Assembly (NCBI RefSeq): GCF_014196305.1
Contig: NZ_JACIDJ010000001.1
Coordinates: 854,290-918,289 of the forward strand
DNA length: 64,000 nucleotides
From: Roseococcus suduntuyensis
GTDB lineage: Bacteria > Pseudomonadota > Alphaproteobacteria > Acetobacterales > Acetobacteraceae
Direction of reading: 5' to 3'
The notes below the pieces were generated by a model. That model ran no database searches. It saw nothing but the letters and a program-made list of their open reading frames with translations, and had not been told where the DNA came from. The position numbers and the translations under genes were made by a program. Positions 10,335 through 19,024 of this stretch are shown here, one piece after another (the first letter of the stretch is position 1; every line of letters starts with the position of its first letter).

Positions 10335-12626
10335 TTACGGCCCCGATTTTATTGCCTTTAAATTGAGCAGAAGCCGCTCCGGCGTGGCTGGCAAGTCGAG
10401 GTGGACCAGCCCCGCCGCGTCGCGCAGCGCGTTCACCACGGCGGTGGCCAGCAGCAGCGGCGGCTCCCCCACCGCCTTGGAGCGGAACAGTGTCCGCGCC
10501 CGCCCGGCCGAGCCCGCCAGCAGCCGCGTCTGCAGCACCGGGGGCACGTCACGCGAGCCGGGAATCTTGTAGGTGGAGGGACCGAGCGTGCGCTGCCGGC
10601 CCTCGCCGTCCCACCACAACTCCTCGGTGGTGAGCCAGCCCATCCCCTGCACGAAGGCCCCCTCGATCTGGCCGATGTCGATGGCCGGGTTCAGGCTGCG
10701 CCCGCAATCCTGCACGAGATGCGCGGACAGGCAGCGATGCTCGCCCGTCAGCGTGTCCAGCAGCACCTCGGCCACGGCGGCGCCATAGGTGAAATAATGG
10801 AAGGGTTCGCCCTTCAGCGCCTCCGCGTCCCAGTGGATGTCCGGCGTCTTGTAGAAGCCGGTGGCCGAGAGGCTGACGCGCGCCTTCCAGCACAGCTTCG
10901 CCAATTCCCCGAAGGTCAGGCGCTTGTTGCTGCCGGCGCGGCTCGCGAAGACCTGCCCCTCCTCGAAGACCACCTCCTCCACCGGGCAGCCGAAATGCTG
11001 CGCGGCCACCTCGGCCATGCGTTCGCGCAGGGTCGTCGCCGCCGCATGGGCGGCCCAGCCGTTGAGGTCGCTGCCGGTGCTGGCCGCGGTGGCGCTGGTG
11101 TTCGGAATTTCGGCGGTGGAGGTGGCGCTGAGGCCCACCGTCTCGACTGGCACGGAGAACACCTCCGCCACCACCTGCGCCACCTTGATGAACAGCCCCT
11201 GGCCCATCTCCGTCCCGCCATGGGCCAGCCGGATGGAGCCATCGGTGTAGACATGCACCAGCGCGCCCGCCTGGTTCAGGTGGACGATGCCGAAGCTGAT
11301 GCCGAAGGCGCAGACGAAGGAACCGAGCCCGCGCCGCAGCGTGGGGTGGGCGGCGTTGAAGGCGGCGATCTCGGCGCGCTTGGCGGCCCAGCCGGCGTCC
11401 TGCTTCGCCTCGGCCAGCACGCGGCGCGTGAGGCTCGGGTCCAGCGCCTGGCCATAGGGGGTGCGGCTGGCGAAGTTCGCCTCGCGCACCGCGTCCACCT
11501 CGCGGCCCAGATGCGCGGCGACCGCGTGCAGCACCTCCTCCATCAGCAGCGCGCCCTGGGGTCCGCCGAAGCCGCGGAAGGCGGTGTTGCTGACATGGTT
11601 GGTCTTGACCGCGCACGCGGTGATGCGGTGCGCCGGCACGCCGTAGCAGTTCAGCGCATGGGTCAGCGCCCGGAACACCACGCCGGCCGACATGTCCACC
11701 GAATGCCCGCCATCACCCGCCAGCAGCGCATCCAGCCCGAGCAGCCGCCCCGTATCGTCGAAGCCCACCTCCCAACGATAGAGGAAGGGGTGGCGCTTGC
11801 CGGTAGCCGCCATGTCGGCACGGCGGGGCAGGCGCAGCTTCACGGGCATGCCCGTCAGCCGGGCGGCGACGGCGGCGGCGGCGGCGATCCAGCTGGCATT
11901 GCTTTCCTTGCCGCCGAAGGCCCCGCCCATGCGGCGGCACTGCACCGTGACGCGGTGATAGGGCACGCCCAGCACCCGCGCCACGATGTGCTGCACCTCG
12001 GTCGGGTGCTGGGTGGAGGAATGGACCAGCATCTCCTCCCCCTCGCCCGGGATGGCCAGCGCGATCTGCCCCTCCAGGTAGAAATGCTCCTGCCCGCCGG
12101 CGCGGAACTGGCCCGCGAGGCGGTGCGGTGCGGCCTCCAGCGCGGCCGCCGCATCGCCCGCCACCATGGTCTGCGGCTTGATGATCCAGGCCTCGCGCGC
12201 CAGACCCTCCTCGATGCTCAGCACCGGCGGCAGGGGTGTCACGGCGGTGGTCACGGCGGCCGCCGCGCGCAGGGCCTCGTCGCGGGTATGGGCGACCACG
12301 ATGGCCAGCGCCTGGCCGTGATGCTCCACCACCGCCTCGGCCAGCATCACCTCGCCCGTCGCGATGGGGGCGATGTCGTTCTCGCCCGGGATGTCCATGG
12401 GCGTGATGATCCGCACCACGCTGGGCATCGCGGCGGCGGAGGCCGTTTCCAGCGCGTCCAGCTTCCCATGCGCCACGGGCGAGAGCACCAGCGCCGCGTG
12501 CAGCAGGCCCGCAGGTTCCGCCAGGTCGTCGAGGAAGCGGGCCTCGCCGGAGGCGTGCTTCAGCGCGCTGTCATGGCGCATGGCCTGGCCGGCATGCTTC
12601 AGGCGGAAGCTGCCGCCATCCATCAT
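10335..12626 (-). CDS. xdhB: Xanthine dehydrogenase-family molybdenum subunit, XdhB-like
   Basis: Large molybdopterin-binding subunit of a two-subunit hydroxylase, 763 residues. Motifs seen: GGAFGGKE, RGFGGPQG, GTEMGQGL and KAVGEPP, the last carrying the active-site Glu. These match true xanthine dehydrogenases more than other family members. It overlaps xdhA by ATGA. No xdhC (cofactor sulfuration) lies in the window. Given its neighbours (enamidase, hydroxynicotinate reductase), it may hydroxylate nicotinate or another N-heterocycle rather than xanthine. Sequence alone cannot decide. Confidence 0.9.
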   Translation of the reverse strand: MMDGGSFRLKHAGQAMRHDSALKHASGEARFLDDLAEPAGLLHAALVLSPVAHGKLDALETASAAAMPSVVRIITPMDIPGENDIAPIATGEVMLAEAVVEHHGQALAIVVAHTRDEALRAAAAVTTAVTPLPPVLSIEEGLAREAWIIKPQTMVAGDAAAALEAAPHRLAGQFRAGGQEHFYLEGQIALAIPGEGEEMLVHSSTQHPTEVQHIVARVLGVPYHRVTVQCRRMGGAFGGKESNASWIAAAAAVAARLTGMPVKLRLPRRADMAATGKRHPFLYRWEVGFDDTGRLLGLDALLAGDGGHSVDMSAGVVFRALTHALNCYGVPAHRITACAVKTNHVSNTAFRGFGGPQGALLMEEVLHAVAAHLGREVDAVREANFASRTPYGQALDPSLTRRVLAEAKQDAGWAAKRAEIAAFNAAHPTLRRGLGSFVCAFGISFGIVHLNQAGALVHVYTDGSIRLAHGGTEMGQGLFIKVAQVVAEVFSVPVETVGLSATSTAEIPNTSATAASTGSDLNGWAAHAAATTLRERMAEVAAQHFGCPVEEVVFEEGQVFASRAGSNKRLTFGELAKLCWKARVSLSATGFYKTPDIHWDAEALKGEPFHYFTYGAAVAEVLLDTLTGEHRCLSAHLVQDCGRSLNPAIDIGQIEGAFVQGMGWLTTEELWWDGEGRQRTLGPSTYKIPGSRDVPPVLQTRLLAGSAGRARTLFRSKAVGEPPLLLATAVVNALRDAAGLVHLDLPATPERLLLNLKAIKSGP

Positions 12627-13975
12627 GCGAAGACCTCCGCCGGCAGCCCGGCATGGCGAAGTGCGAGGCGCCGCAGCAGGCCGCGCGCCGCTTCCAGCCG
12701 GTATTCGGCGCTGCCGCGCCAGTCCGCCATGGGCGCGAAGTCCAGCGCCTGGCCGGCGCCCGCCAGCGCCCCGTCATCCAGTTTCCGGCCGCGCAGCGCG
12801 GCCTCGGCCGGGGCGCAGCGGCGTGCCGTCGCGTCCATGCCGCCGAAAGCCAGCCGCGCCTCCCGCACCACGCCATCCTCGAAGGTGATCAGCGCGGCGA
12901 GCGAGACGGCGCTGATGTCCTGGTCATGCCGGCGCGAGAGCTTTTCCGCCGCCAGGAAGGCGCCCTCCGGCGGGCGTGGCAGGTGGATGGCGACGATCAG
13001 TTCCTCCGGCGCCAGCGCGTTGCGGCGATAGCCCGTGAGGAATTCGCCCACCGGCACATGCCGCACGCCGCGCAGCTGCGCCACCTCCACCACCGCGCCC
13101 AGCGCCAGCAGCACCGGCAGCGCATCCCCGATGGGCGAGGCCGTGCCGAGATTGCCCGCCACCGTCCCCAAGCCCCGGATTTGCCGCGACCCCAGCCGCG
13201 ACAGATAGGGCACCAGCGGCGCCCAGGCGGCATCGGCCCGGCAGGCGCGCAGCCATTCGGCGTAGCTGGCGGCGGCGCCGATGCGCAGGCCGGTGGGGCG
13301 GACCTCCACCCCCTTCATCTCCGCCACGTTCAGCAGGCAGAGCACCTGGGCCGGATGCTCCCGGTGCTCGGAAAAGCGCAGGCCGAGATCGGTGCCGCCC
13401 ATCAGCACCAGGGCCTCCGGCCGCACGGCGCGCAGCGCCAGCGCCTCGTCCAGCGAGGCCGGCAAATGGAAGCCGCCGAACTTGGCGCTGTCCGGGACCA
13501 CGGGGGCGGGCGGCGCCGCGCCGTCATCCTGTAGGCGCGCCATGGCGTCCAGGATGGGGCGATAGCCCGTGCAGCGGCAGAGATTGCCCGCCAGCGCCTC
13601 ATGCGGATCGCCGCCCTCGCGCGTATGGGCCCAGGCGGACATGACGATGCCGGGGGTGCAGAAGCCGCATTGCGTGGCGTCCGCCTCGGCCAGGGCGCGG
13701 GGGACGGTGTGCTGCGGCCCGAGCCCCTCCACCGTGCGGATGGCGCGGTCATGTAGCTGGCCCAGCACGCAGAGGCAGGCATTGACGGGGGTGCGGCCGC
13801 CATCGGCGCCCTCCAGCACCACGGTGCAGGCGCCGCAATCGCCCTCGGCGCAGCCCTCCTTGGCGCCGGTCAGACCCTCGGCGCGGAGCCAGTCCAGCAG
13901 GGTGGTGGTGGGGCTCTGGTGCGGTGGCAGGGTGCGGGGCGCCCCATTCAGCACGAGGCGAATCTGGTCATCCAT
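12623..13975 (-). CDS. xdhA: Xanthine dehydrogenase-family FeS/FAD subunit, XdhA-like
   Basis: Small subunit of 450 residues fusing two [2Fe-2S] domains and an FAD domain. The plant-type cluster cysteines are in GCAEGDCGACTVVLE. The second cluster is in CGFCTPG and LCRCTGY. FAD-binding segments are LMGGTDLGLR and GTVAGNLGTASPIGD. Electrons pass from the Mo site to FAD and then NAD+. It starts 18 bp after the DUF1185 gene and overlaps xdhB by 4 bp, so the two are co-translated. Confidence 0.92.
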   Translation of the reverse strand: MDDQIRLVLNGAPRTLPPHQSPTTTLLDWLRAEGLTGAKEGCAEGDCGACTVVLEGADGGRTPVNACLCVLGQLHDRAIRTVEGLGPQHTVPRALAEADATQCGFCTPGIVMSAWAHTREGGDPHEALAGNLCRCTGYRPILDAMARLQDDGAAPPAPVVPDSAKFGGFHLPASLDEALALRAVRPEALVLMGGTDLGLRFSEHREHPAQVLCLLNVAEMKGVEVRPTGLRIGAAASYAEWLRACRADAAWAPLVPYLSRLGSRQIRGLGTVAGNLGTASPIGDALPVLLALGAVVEVAQLRGVRHVPVGEFLTGYRRNALAPEELIVAIHLPRPPEGAFLAAEKLSRRHDQDISAVSLAALITFEDGVVREARLAFGGMDATARRCAPAEAALRGRKLDDGALAGAGQALDFAPMADWRGSAEYRLEAARGLLRRLALRHAGLPAEVFA

Positions 13976-13993
13976 GGCGCGGCCGGCGGTTGG

Positions 13994-14572
13994 TCATCGC
14001 AAACCATCCGTCCCCACGATGTCCTTCACCTCCAGCCCCCCAATGCGCGGCAAGGGCCGCCCCCCGGTGGTCAGCGCCAGGCAGAGCAGGATTTCGCCCG
14101 CCATGGGCGCATCCGTGCAGCGGAACTCGATGGCGTCGAAATGCGAGCGGACAAAGGCCGCGTCCTTGTGGCCGAGCGGGATATCAATGGCCGTGCCCAT
14201 GCCGCCGCGCTTCTTCGCGGAAGGAATCAGCGCCGGCCCCTTGCCCAGCGCGGTGCGCACCGGCGCGCCCATCCTGGGGTGCAGCAGGGCGGCGGCGTGT
14301 TCCAGCTCGCCGCCCTCGCCCACCACGGCGGCCTTGCCGAAGCTGTGGACCTGCTCGCCCGGGATGCCCAGCGCGGCCACGGCGCGCGCGGCCAGTTCCG
14401 CGCCCAATGTCTCGCCCGCCTCGATCAGGGGCGCGAGGTCCTCGACATAGCGCCCCGCGAAGGGGTTCAGCAGCACGCAGGCGGCCACGGCGCGGCGGAT
14501 AGGGGGCGTCACGGTCTGGCCCTGTTCCAGCGCCACCTCCTCCACCAGCGCGATGTATTTCCGGATGATCAT
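13994..14572 (-). CDS. DUF1185 / 'amino acid synthesis' family protein
   Basis: Protein of 192 residues from the AA_synth family (formerly DUF1185). Known structures of the family show a chorismate-mutase-like fold, but no activity is established. Conserved-looking segments here are NPFAGRY near residue 36 and GRPLPRIGG near the C-terminus. It overlaps the enamidase gene by ATGA and precedes xdhA. Its place between enamidase and hydroxylase genes suggests a role in N-heterocycle catabolism, perhaps on a ring or ring-opened intermediate. That is inference. Confidence 0.85.
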   Translation of the reverse strand: MIIRKYIALVEEVALEQGQTVTPPIRRAVAACVLLNPFAGRYVEDLAPLIEAGETLGAELAARAVAALGIPGEQVHSFGKAAVVGEGGELEHAAALLHPRMGAPVRTALGKGPALIPSAKKRGGMGTAIDIPLGHKDAAFVRSHFDAIEFRCTDAPMAGEILLCLALTTGGRPLPRIGGLEVKDIVGTDGLR

Positions 14573-15729
14573 GCCACCACCTCCGGGATGCGCGCGGCGG
14601 GCGGCGTGTTGCGGCTGCGGGCGGTCTTCACCTCGCCATCCACCATCACCATGCCGATGCCGGGCAGTTCGCCAAAGCTGAAGGCCTGGGCGGCATCGCT
14701 GCCCGCCCCGCCGATGGGGGCATCCAGGAACACCAGGTCCGCCGCGCGGCCGACGGCGATTGTCCCCGCCTCGATCCCGCGCCAGCGCGCCGTGTTGCCG
14801 CCCGCCGCCGCGATGGCGATGGCCGGATCAAGCCCGCCCAGGCTGCACAACAGCGAGATGGTCCGCATGACACCCAGCGGCTGCACGCCCGACCCCGCCG
14901 GGCTGTCCGTGCCCAGCACCAGCCTGTCGAGCCGCCCCATCTCGCGCAGCACGTTCATGGCGTGGATGGCGTTGCGCGGGTTGCCGTTGTGCACCACCTC
15001 GATGGCGCGCCTGGTGCCCTCGATCACCTTGGTCAGTTCGGCGGCGGGCAGGCTGGTGGGCCCGCCATTGATGTGGGCGACGATGTCCGCATCGGCCGCG
15101 ATCACCACCGGCGCCTGCATCAGGTTGGACCCCGCGATGGAAGGCCCGCCGCAATGGATCATGGCGTTCAGCCCGGCGGCGCGGACATGGCCCATCACCT
15201 CCACCACCTCGGCCTCGTCCTTCACGGTGCCCAGGCCGAACTCGCCCACGAAGCGCACGCCGGCGGCCGCCATCTCGGCGTAGTCGGCGGCGGTCAGGCC
15301 GCGCTCGGGCACCGGGGCGCCGGCCAGCACCCGCGCCCCCATGGGGCGGAAGGCGCTGAAGCAGCGCTGGGCGGCGATGGCGAGCGCCTTCACCCCCACC
15401 GGGTCCTTCGGACGGCCGGGCAGATGCACCTCGCCCGCCGAGATCAGGGTGGTGGTGCCGCCATGCACCATGGCCTCGATCCAGCCCAGCTGGTTCTGGC
15501 GCGGGGTCCAGTCGCCGAAGGCCGGATGCACATGGTTGTCGATCAGGCCGGGCATGACGGCGCAGCCCTTGGCGTCAATGACCGTGGCACCCTCCGCGTC
15601 GAAATCCGCCGCGCGGCCGATGCCGGCCACCTTCCCGCCCTCGATCAGCAGGGCGTCGGCGTCCCGCAGGGGGGTGTCCATCTCGCCCGTGAAGAACAGT
15701 CCAATGCCACGCACCAGCACCCGCGCCAT
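14569..15729 (-). CDS. Enamidase-like cyclic amidohydrolase
   Basis: Metal-dependent amidohydrolase of 386 residues. From memory it resembles Eubacterium barkeri enamidase along its length. Shared landmarks include GLIDNHVH (metal HxH), GDWTPRQ, HLPGRPKD, GEFGLGTVKD, HINGGPTS and the C-terminal SRNTPPA. Enamidase opens 1,4,5,6-tetrahydro-6-oxonicotinate to 2-formylglutarate and ammonia. The ATG at 15729 is supported by a GGGGGAT ribosome site. It is the first gene of the minus-strand operon and divergent from the reductase that would make its substrate. Confidence 0.8.
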   Translation of the reverse strand: MARVLVRGIGLFFTGEMDTPLRDADALLIEGGKVAGIGRAADFDAEGATVIDAKGCAVMPGLIDNHVHPAFGDWTPRQNQLGWIEAMVHGGTTTLISAGEVHLPGRPKDPVGVKALAIAAQRCFSAFRPMGARVLAGAPVPERGLTAADYAEMAAAGVRFVGEFGLGTVKDEAEVVEVMGHVRAAGLNAMIHCGGPSIAGSNLMQAPVVIAADADIVAHINGGPTSLPAAELTKVIEGTRRAIEVVHNGNPRNAIHAMNVLREMGRLDRLVLGTDSPAGSGVQPLGVMRTISLLCSLGGLDPAIAIAAAGGNTARWRGIEAGTIAVGRAADLVFLDAPIGGAGSDAAQAFSFGELPGIGMVMVDGEVKTARSRNTPPAARIPEVVA

Positions 15730-15851
15730 CCAATCCCCCTTGCGCCTGATTTCCCAGCCTAGTTTCCGATTGAGCGTGTCGCCAAGGGAAAGCACAATCC
15801 GTTGCGATGACGGAGGCAGGATTTGCGACACCCCCACCTGGCGGCCCGCCC

Positions 15852-17339
15852 ATGACCGACCGGACCGAGCAGTTCGGCGCCCGCGAGGGGAATGAGGGCA
15901 TCGTCCGCTGCGACGCCTGCCCGGTGCTGTGCCGCATCCGCCCCGGCCGCGCCGGGGCCTGCCACCGCTATGCCAACGAGGACGGGCGCCTCATCCGCAC
16001 CGACCCGCTGGTGCTGCTGCACCAGGCGGTGGAGGAGGGCACGCCGCTGGTCCCCTTCCTCGACGCCGCCGAGGATTGGGCGGGCGATGTCACGCCCCCG
16101 CCGCAGGTTTTCGTCACGGCGATTGGCGCCGGCACCACCTATCCCGACTACAAGCCCGCGCCCTTCATCGTGGCGCAGAAGCATGAGGGGGTGGACACCG
16201 TCACGGTCGTGACCGAGGGAATCTTCAGCTATTGCGGGCTGAAGGTGAAGATCGACACCGACCGCCATCTCGGCCCCGAATGCGCCCCCGTGCTGCATGA
16301 GGGCGAGCAGATCGGCCATGTCACCACCGCCGAATATGGCTCGCAGATGCTCTCGCTCGGCGGCGTGCGGCACCTGACCGGCGGCTCCAAGCGCGAGGGC
16401 CAGGTCACCTGCGCGGCCATGCTGGCGCTGTGTCGCAAGCAGGCGATCGAGGTGACGATCCCGGGCGGTTCCCGCGTCATCTTGCAGGCCGGCGCGGCCC
16501 CCATCGTCAACGGCGTGGCCGAGACGCGCATGCGGGTGGGCTGCGGCAGTGCCGCGGTCGGCATCTTCGCCCAGCAATGGCAGGGCCATGTGGACGAGGT
16601 GGTGGTGGTGGACGACCACATTACCGGGGTCCTCACCGAGCACCAGGCGGGGCGCTGCCTGAACATGCGCCCCTCCGGCCTGCGCGTGCGCGGCCGCCGC
16701 TCCACCCCCGGCCGCTATTTCCAGGTGGCCCACCCCGGCACCGGCTGGGGCGGCACCGACGTGACGGACCCGCTGACGCTGATCGAGAGCCTGGACCCCA
16801 AGCTCGCCTGGCCCGGGATGCGCGTGCTGATGACCAGCACGACGGGCGAGGACAGCCTGTGGCTGGAACTGGACGAGGCCCTGCGCCCCGTCCCCGCCCC
16901 CATGCCCGACGCCGTGGCCCAGACGGTCGCCCGCATCGGCGAGAATTGCGAACCGGCGCTGACTTCCATCCTCTTCATGGCGGGTGCCGGCGGTTCGCTG
17001 CGCGCGGGTGTGACGGACAACCCCATTCTGCTGACCCGCGCCGTCCAGGCGGGCGAGGTGCGCGTCACCATGGGCGGCGCGCCCTGCACCCTCTGGCCCG
17101 GCGGGGGCATCACCATCATGGCCGATGTGCTGGCCATCCCGGACAACGCCTTCGGCCATGTGCCGACGCCCGCCCTGGTGGCGCCCATCGAATTCACCTT
17201 GCGCGCCGGGCTTTACGCCGCACTTGGAGGGCATGTGGACCAGGCCATCGCCCTCGAGACCCTGCTTGCCCGCCACGCGGAGGCCGCGGTGAACGCCCCC
17301 TGGCCCCGCGCCAACCCCTGGCCCGACGCGCCCTCATGA
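15852..17339 (+). CDS. 6-hydroxynicotinate reductase-like protein
   Basis: Protein of 495 residues with an N-terminal ferredoxin-like cluster motif, CDACPVLC followed by GACHRY, near residues 20-40. A large domain rich in Gly follows (GAGTTYPDYKPAPF, EGIFSYCGLKVKID, GCGSAAVGIFA). It matches my recollection of 6-hydroxynicotinate reductase, which reduces the pyridone ring to the tetrahydro-oxo form; the E. barkeri enzyme carries FeS clusters and covalent flavin. The upstream ATG at 15807 is a possible alternative start; neither has a clear ribosome site. The gene is divergent from enamidase and overlaps UPF0280 by ATGA. Confidence 0.72.
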   Translation: MTDRTEQFGAREGNEGIVRCDACPVLCRIRPGRAGACHRYANEDGRLIRTDPLVLLHQAVEEGTPLVPFLDAAEDWAGDVTPPPQVFVTAIGAGTTYPDYKPAPFIVAQKHEGVDTVTVVTEGIFSYCGLKVKIDTDRHLGPECAPVLHEGEQIGHVTTAEYGSQMLSLGGVRHLTGGSKREGQVTCAAMLALCRKQAIEVTIPGGSRVILQAGAAPIVNGVAETRMRVGCGSAAVGIFAQQWQGHVDEVVVVDDHITGVLTEHQAGRCLNMRPSGLRVRGRRSTPGRYFQVAHPGTGWGGTDVTDPLTLIESLDPKLAWPGMRVLMTSTTGEDSLWLELDEALRPVPAPMPDAVAQTVARIGENCEPALTSILFMAGAGGSLRAGVTDNPILLTRAVQAGEVRVTMGGAPCTLWPGGGITIMADVLAIPDNAFGHVPTPALVAPIEFTLRAGLYAALGGHVDQAIALETLLARHAEAAVNAPWPRANPWPDAPS

Positions 17340-18232
17340 CCGATGGGGGCATGAGCGCCTGGCCCGCGCCCCGGCGCGCCATGCTGCCCGATGGGCGGTT
17401 GCATCTGCAGGACGGGCCCATAGACCTCGTCATCGGCATCGAGGGCCTGCGCCCCGCCGTGCTCCAGGCGCGCGAGGCCGCGGCCGCGGCTCTCACCGGC
17501 CTGCTGCCTGCCCTCGCGATGGAATTGCCGCTGCTGCGGACGCCCCTGCTGGGCCGGATGCCCAGCTTCCGCCACCCCGTCGCCCGCCGCATGGCCGAGG
17601 CCGCATGGCCGCACCGCGCCATCTTCATCACCCCCATGGCGGCGGTGGCGGGTGCCGTGGCCGAGCATGTGCTGGCCGCCATCGCGGCCGTGCCGGGCGT
17701 GCAGCTCGCGCATGTGAACAATGGCGGGGACATCGCGCTGCACCTGTCCCCCGCCAGCACGCTGCGGGTGGGGCTGGTGGAGGGGCCGGAGGCCGGTGTG
17801 CCCGATGGGCTGGCCGTGATCCGGGGGCGAGATGGGGTGCGGGGCATCGCGACCTCCGGCTGGCGCGGCCGCAGCTTCTCGCGCGGGATCGCCGATGCGG
17901 TGACGGTGCTGGCCGACCGCGCGCCCGAGGCCGACGCCGCCGCCACCATCATCGCCAATGCGGTGGATGTGGACCACCCGGCCATCCTCCGCGCCCCGGC
18001 GGAAAGCCTGGACCCCGACAGCGACCTGCGCGACCTGCCCGTGACCACGCATGTGGGCGAATTGCCCCCGGCGCTGGTGGCCGAGGCGCTGGATCACGGC
18101 GAGGCCTGCGCCGAACGCCTGCTGGCGCGCGGCCTGGTGCTGGGCGTCTGCCTGCGGCTGCAGGGCCAGGTGCGGCTGCTGGGCGCGGCCGATGCGCTGG
18201 CGGCGATGGACCGCGCGGCTTCCATCCGATGA
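17336..18232 (+). CDS. UPF0280 family protein (ApbE-like)
   Basis: Protein of 298 residues of the UPF0280 family, which is related to the ApbE flavin transferase fold. Landmarks are HVNNGGDIALHL, GIATSGWRGRSFSRGIADAVTV and the alternating Asp-rich segment that would hold the metal. ApbE proteins attach FMN covalently to a Thr or Ser. The upstream overlapping partner belongs to a family reported to carry covalent flavin, so a maturation role is attractive. The start overlaps the reductase stop by 4 bp. Enzyme activity of UPF0280 is not established. Confidence 0.85.
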   Translation: MTDGGMSAWPAPRRAMLPDGRLHLQDGPIDLVIGIEGLRPAVLQAREAAAAALTGLLPALAMELPLLRTPLLGRMPSFRHPVARRMAEAAWPHRAIFITPMAAVAGAVAEHVLAAIAAVPGVQLAHVNNGGDIALHLSPASTLRVGLVEGPEAGVPDGLAVIRGRDGVRGIATSGWRGRSFSRGIADAVTVLADRAPEADAAATIIANAVDVDHPAILRAPAESLDPDSDLRDLPVTTHVGELPPALVAEALDHGEACAERLLARGLVLGVCLRLQGQVRLLGAADALAAMDRAASIR

Positions 18233-18306
18233 TGGCGGTGCGGCGTTGACGAGGATCGGGCCGGGACGGCGCCGCCCTTGGCGCTCCGGAACGCGGAGGA
18301 ACGGAC

Positions 18307-18783
18307 ATGGATGAACACGGGCGGCTGAAGCGGCGGCTGCTGATCTTGCGGGTGCCGGTCGCGACCGCGTTGCTGCTGCCGGCCGGCGCGGCCCTGGCGC
18401 AGAAGACGCCGGCCCCGCCCGAGCCCGCGCCGAAGGCGCCACCGGAGCCCCGGCGCGCCCCGCCGCCGGTCACCGATTCCGACCCGTCCGATCCGCCTGG
18501 CCAGGGGCGGGGAGGTGGCGGCGGACGAGGCGGTGTCACCGATTCCGATCCCAATGATCCGGTGGGGCGCGGGCGGGGCGGTGGGCGTGGCGTGACCGAC
18601 TCCGACCCGGACGACCCGGTGGGGCGCGGACGCGGCGGTGGGCGCGGCGTGACCGATTCCGATCCGAATGACCCGCCGGGACGCGGACGCGGCGGGCAGC
18701 GGCCCCAAGGCCCGACCGACAGCGACCCGCATGACCCGGTGGGCCGCGGCCGCGGCAGCGGGCCCCGCACCTACAGCACCTGA
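18307..18783 (+). CDS. Secreted low-complexity protein with TDSDP repeats
   Basis: Unrecognised protein of 158 residues. Residues 10-32 look like a signal peptide ending ALAQ. A Pro-rich linker follows. Then come five near-perfect units of about 20 residues, each starting (V)TDSDPxDPxGRGRGG with a variable Gly/Arg spacer. The units are acidic then basic, so each carries a D-rich turn that might bind Ca2+ and a GR-rich tail that might bind nucleic acid or anions. The DNA units are also alike, suggesting recent expansion. No partner genes are evident; the gene stands 75 bp after UPF0280. Confidence 0.75.
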   Translation: MDEHGRLKRRLLILRVPVATALLLPAGAALAQKTPAPPEPAPKAPPEPRRAPPPVTDSDPSDPPGQGRGGGGGRGGVTDSDPNDPVGRGRGGGRGVTDSDPDDPVGRGRGGGRGVTDSDPNDPPGRGRGGQRPQGPTDSDPHDPVGRGRGSGPRTYST

Positions 18784-18793
18784 ACGCCCCGCC

Positions 18794-19024
18794 TCAGCCG
18801 CGTGCCGCGCCCCGCGCGCATTCCAGCGCGAAGACGCGCAGCCGGCTGGTCAGCGGTTCCGCCGCATCGGTGCGCGTCGCGTCCTGCTCGGCGATGAGGG
18901 CCGCCAGCGGCATGGCGCGGCGGGCGGCCTCCTCCTCCAGCGCGGCCCAGAAGGCGGGCTCCAGCGCGATGGAGGTGCCATGCCCCGCCAGCCGCAGGCT
19001 GCGCTTCACCAGATGCCCGGTCAC
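18794..19024 (-). CDS. Ribbon-helix-helix domain protein
   Basis: Small protein of 76 residues. The stretch VKRSLRLAGHGTSIALEPAFWAALEEEA matches the RHH_4 type, a compact DNA-binding fold common in alphaproteobacteria. It starts with GTG overlapping the fumC stop (GTGA), so it is the second gene of a fumC operon. It may be an autoregulator or a global small regulator; no target can be named. There is no toxin partner beside it, which argues against an antitoxin. Confidence 0.75.
   Translation of the reverse strand: MTGHLVKRSLRLAGHGTSIALEPAFWAALEEEAARRAMPLAALIAEQDATRTDAAEPLTSRLRVFALECARGAARG

Noticed and set aside
10335-13975. Calling XdhAB a nicotinate dehydrogenase outright
   Set aside because: Motifs (RGFGGPQG, KAVGEPP) fit xanthine dehydrogenase; context alone does not justify changing the name.
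18794-19024. Antitoxin of a toxin-antitoxin pair
   Set aside because: The RHH protein has no small toxin gene beside it and is co-encoded with fumC.
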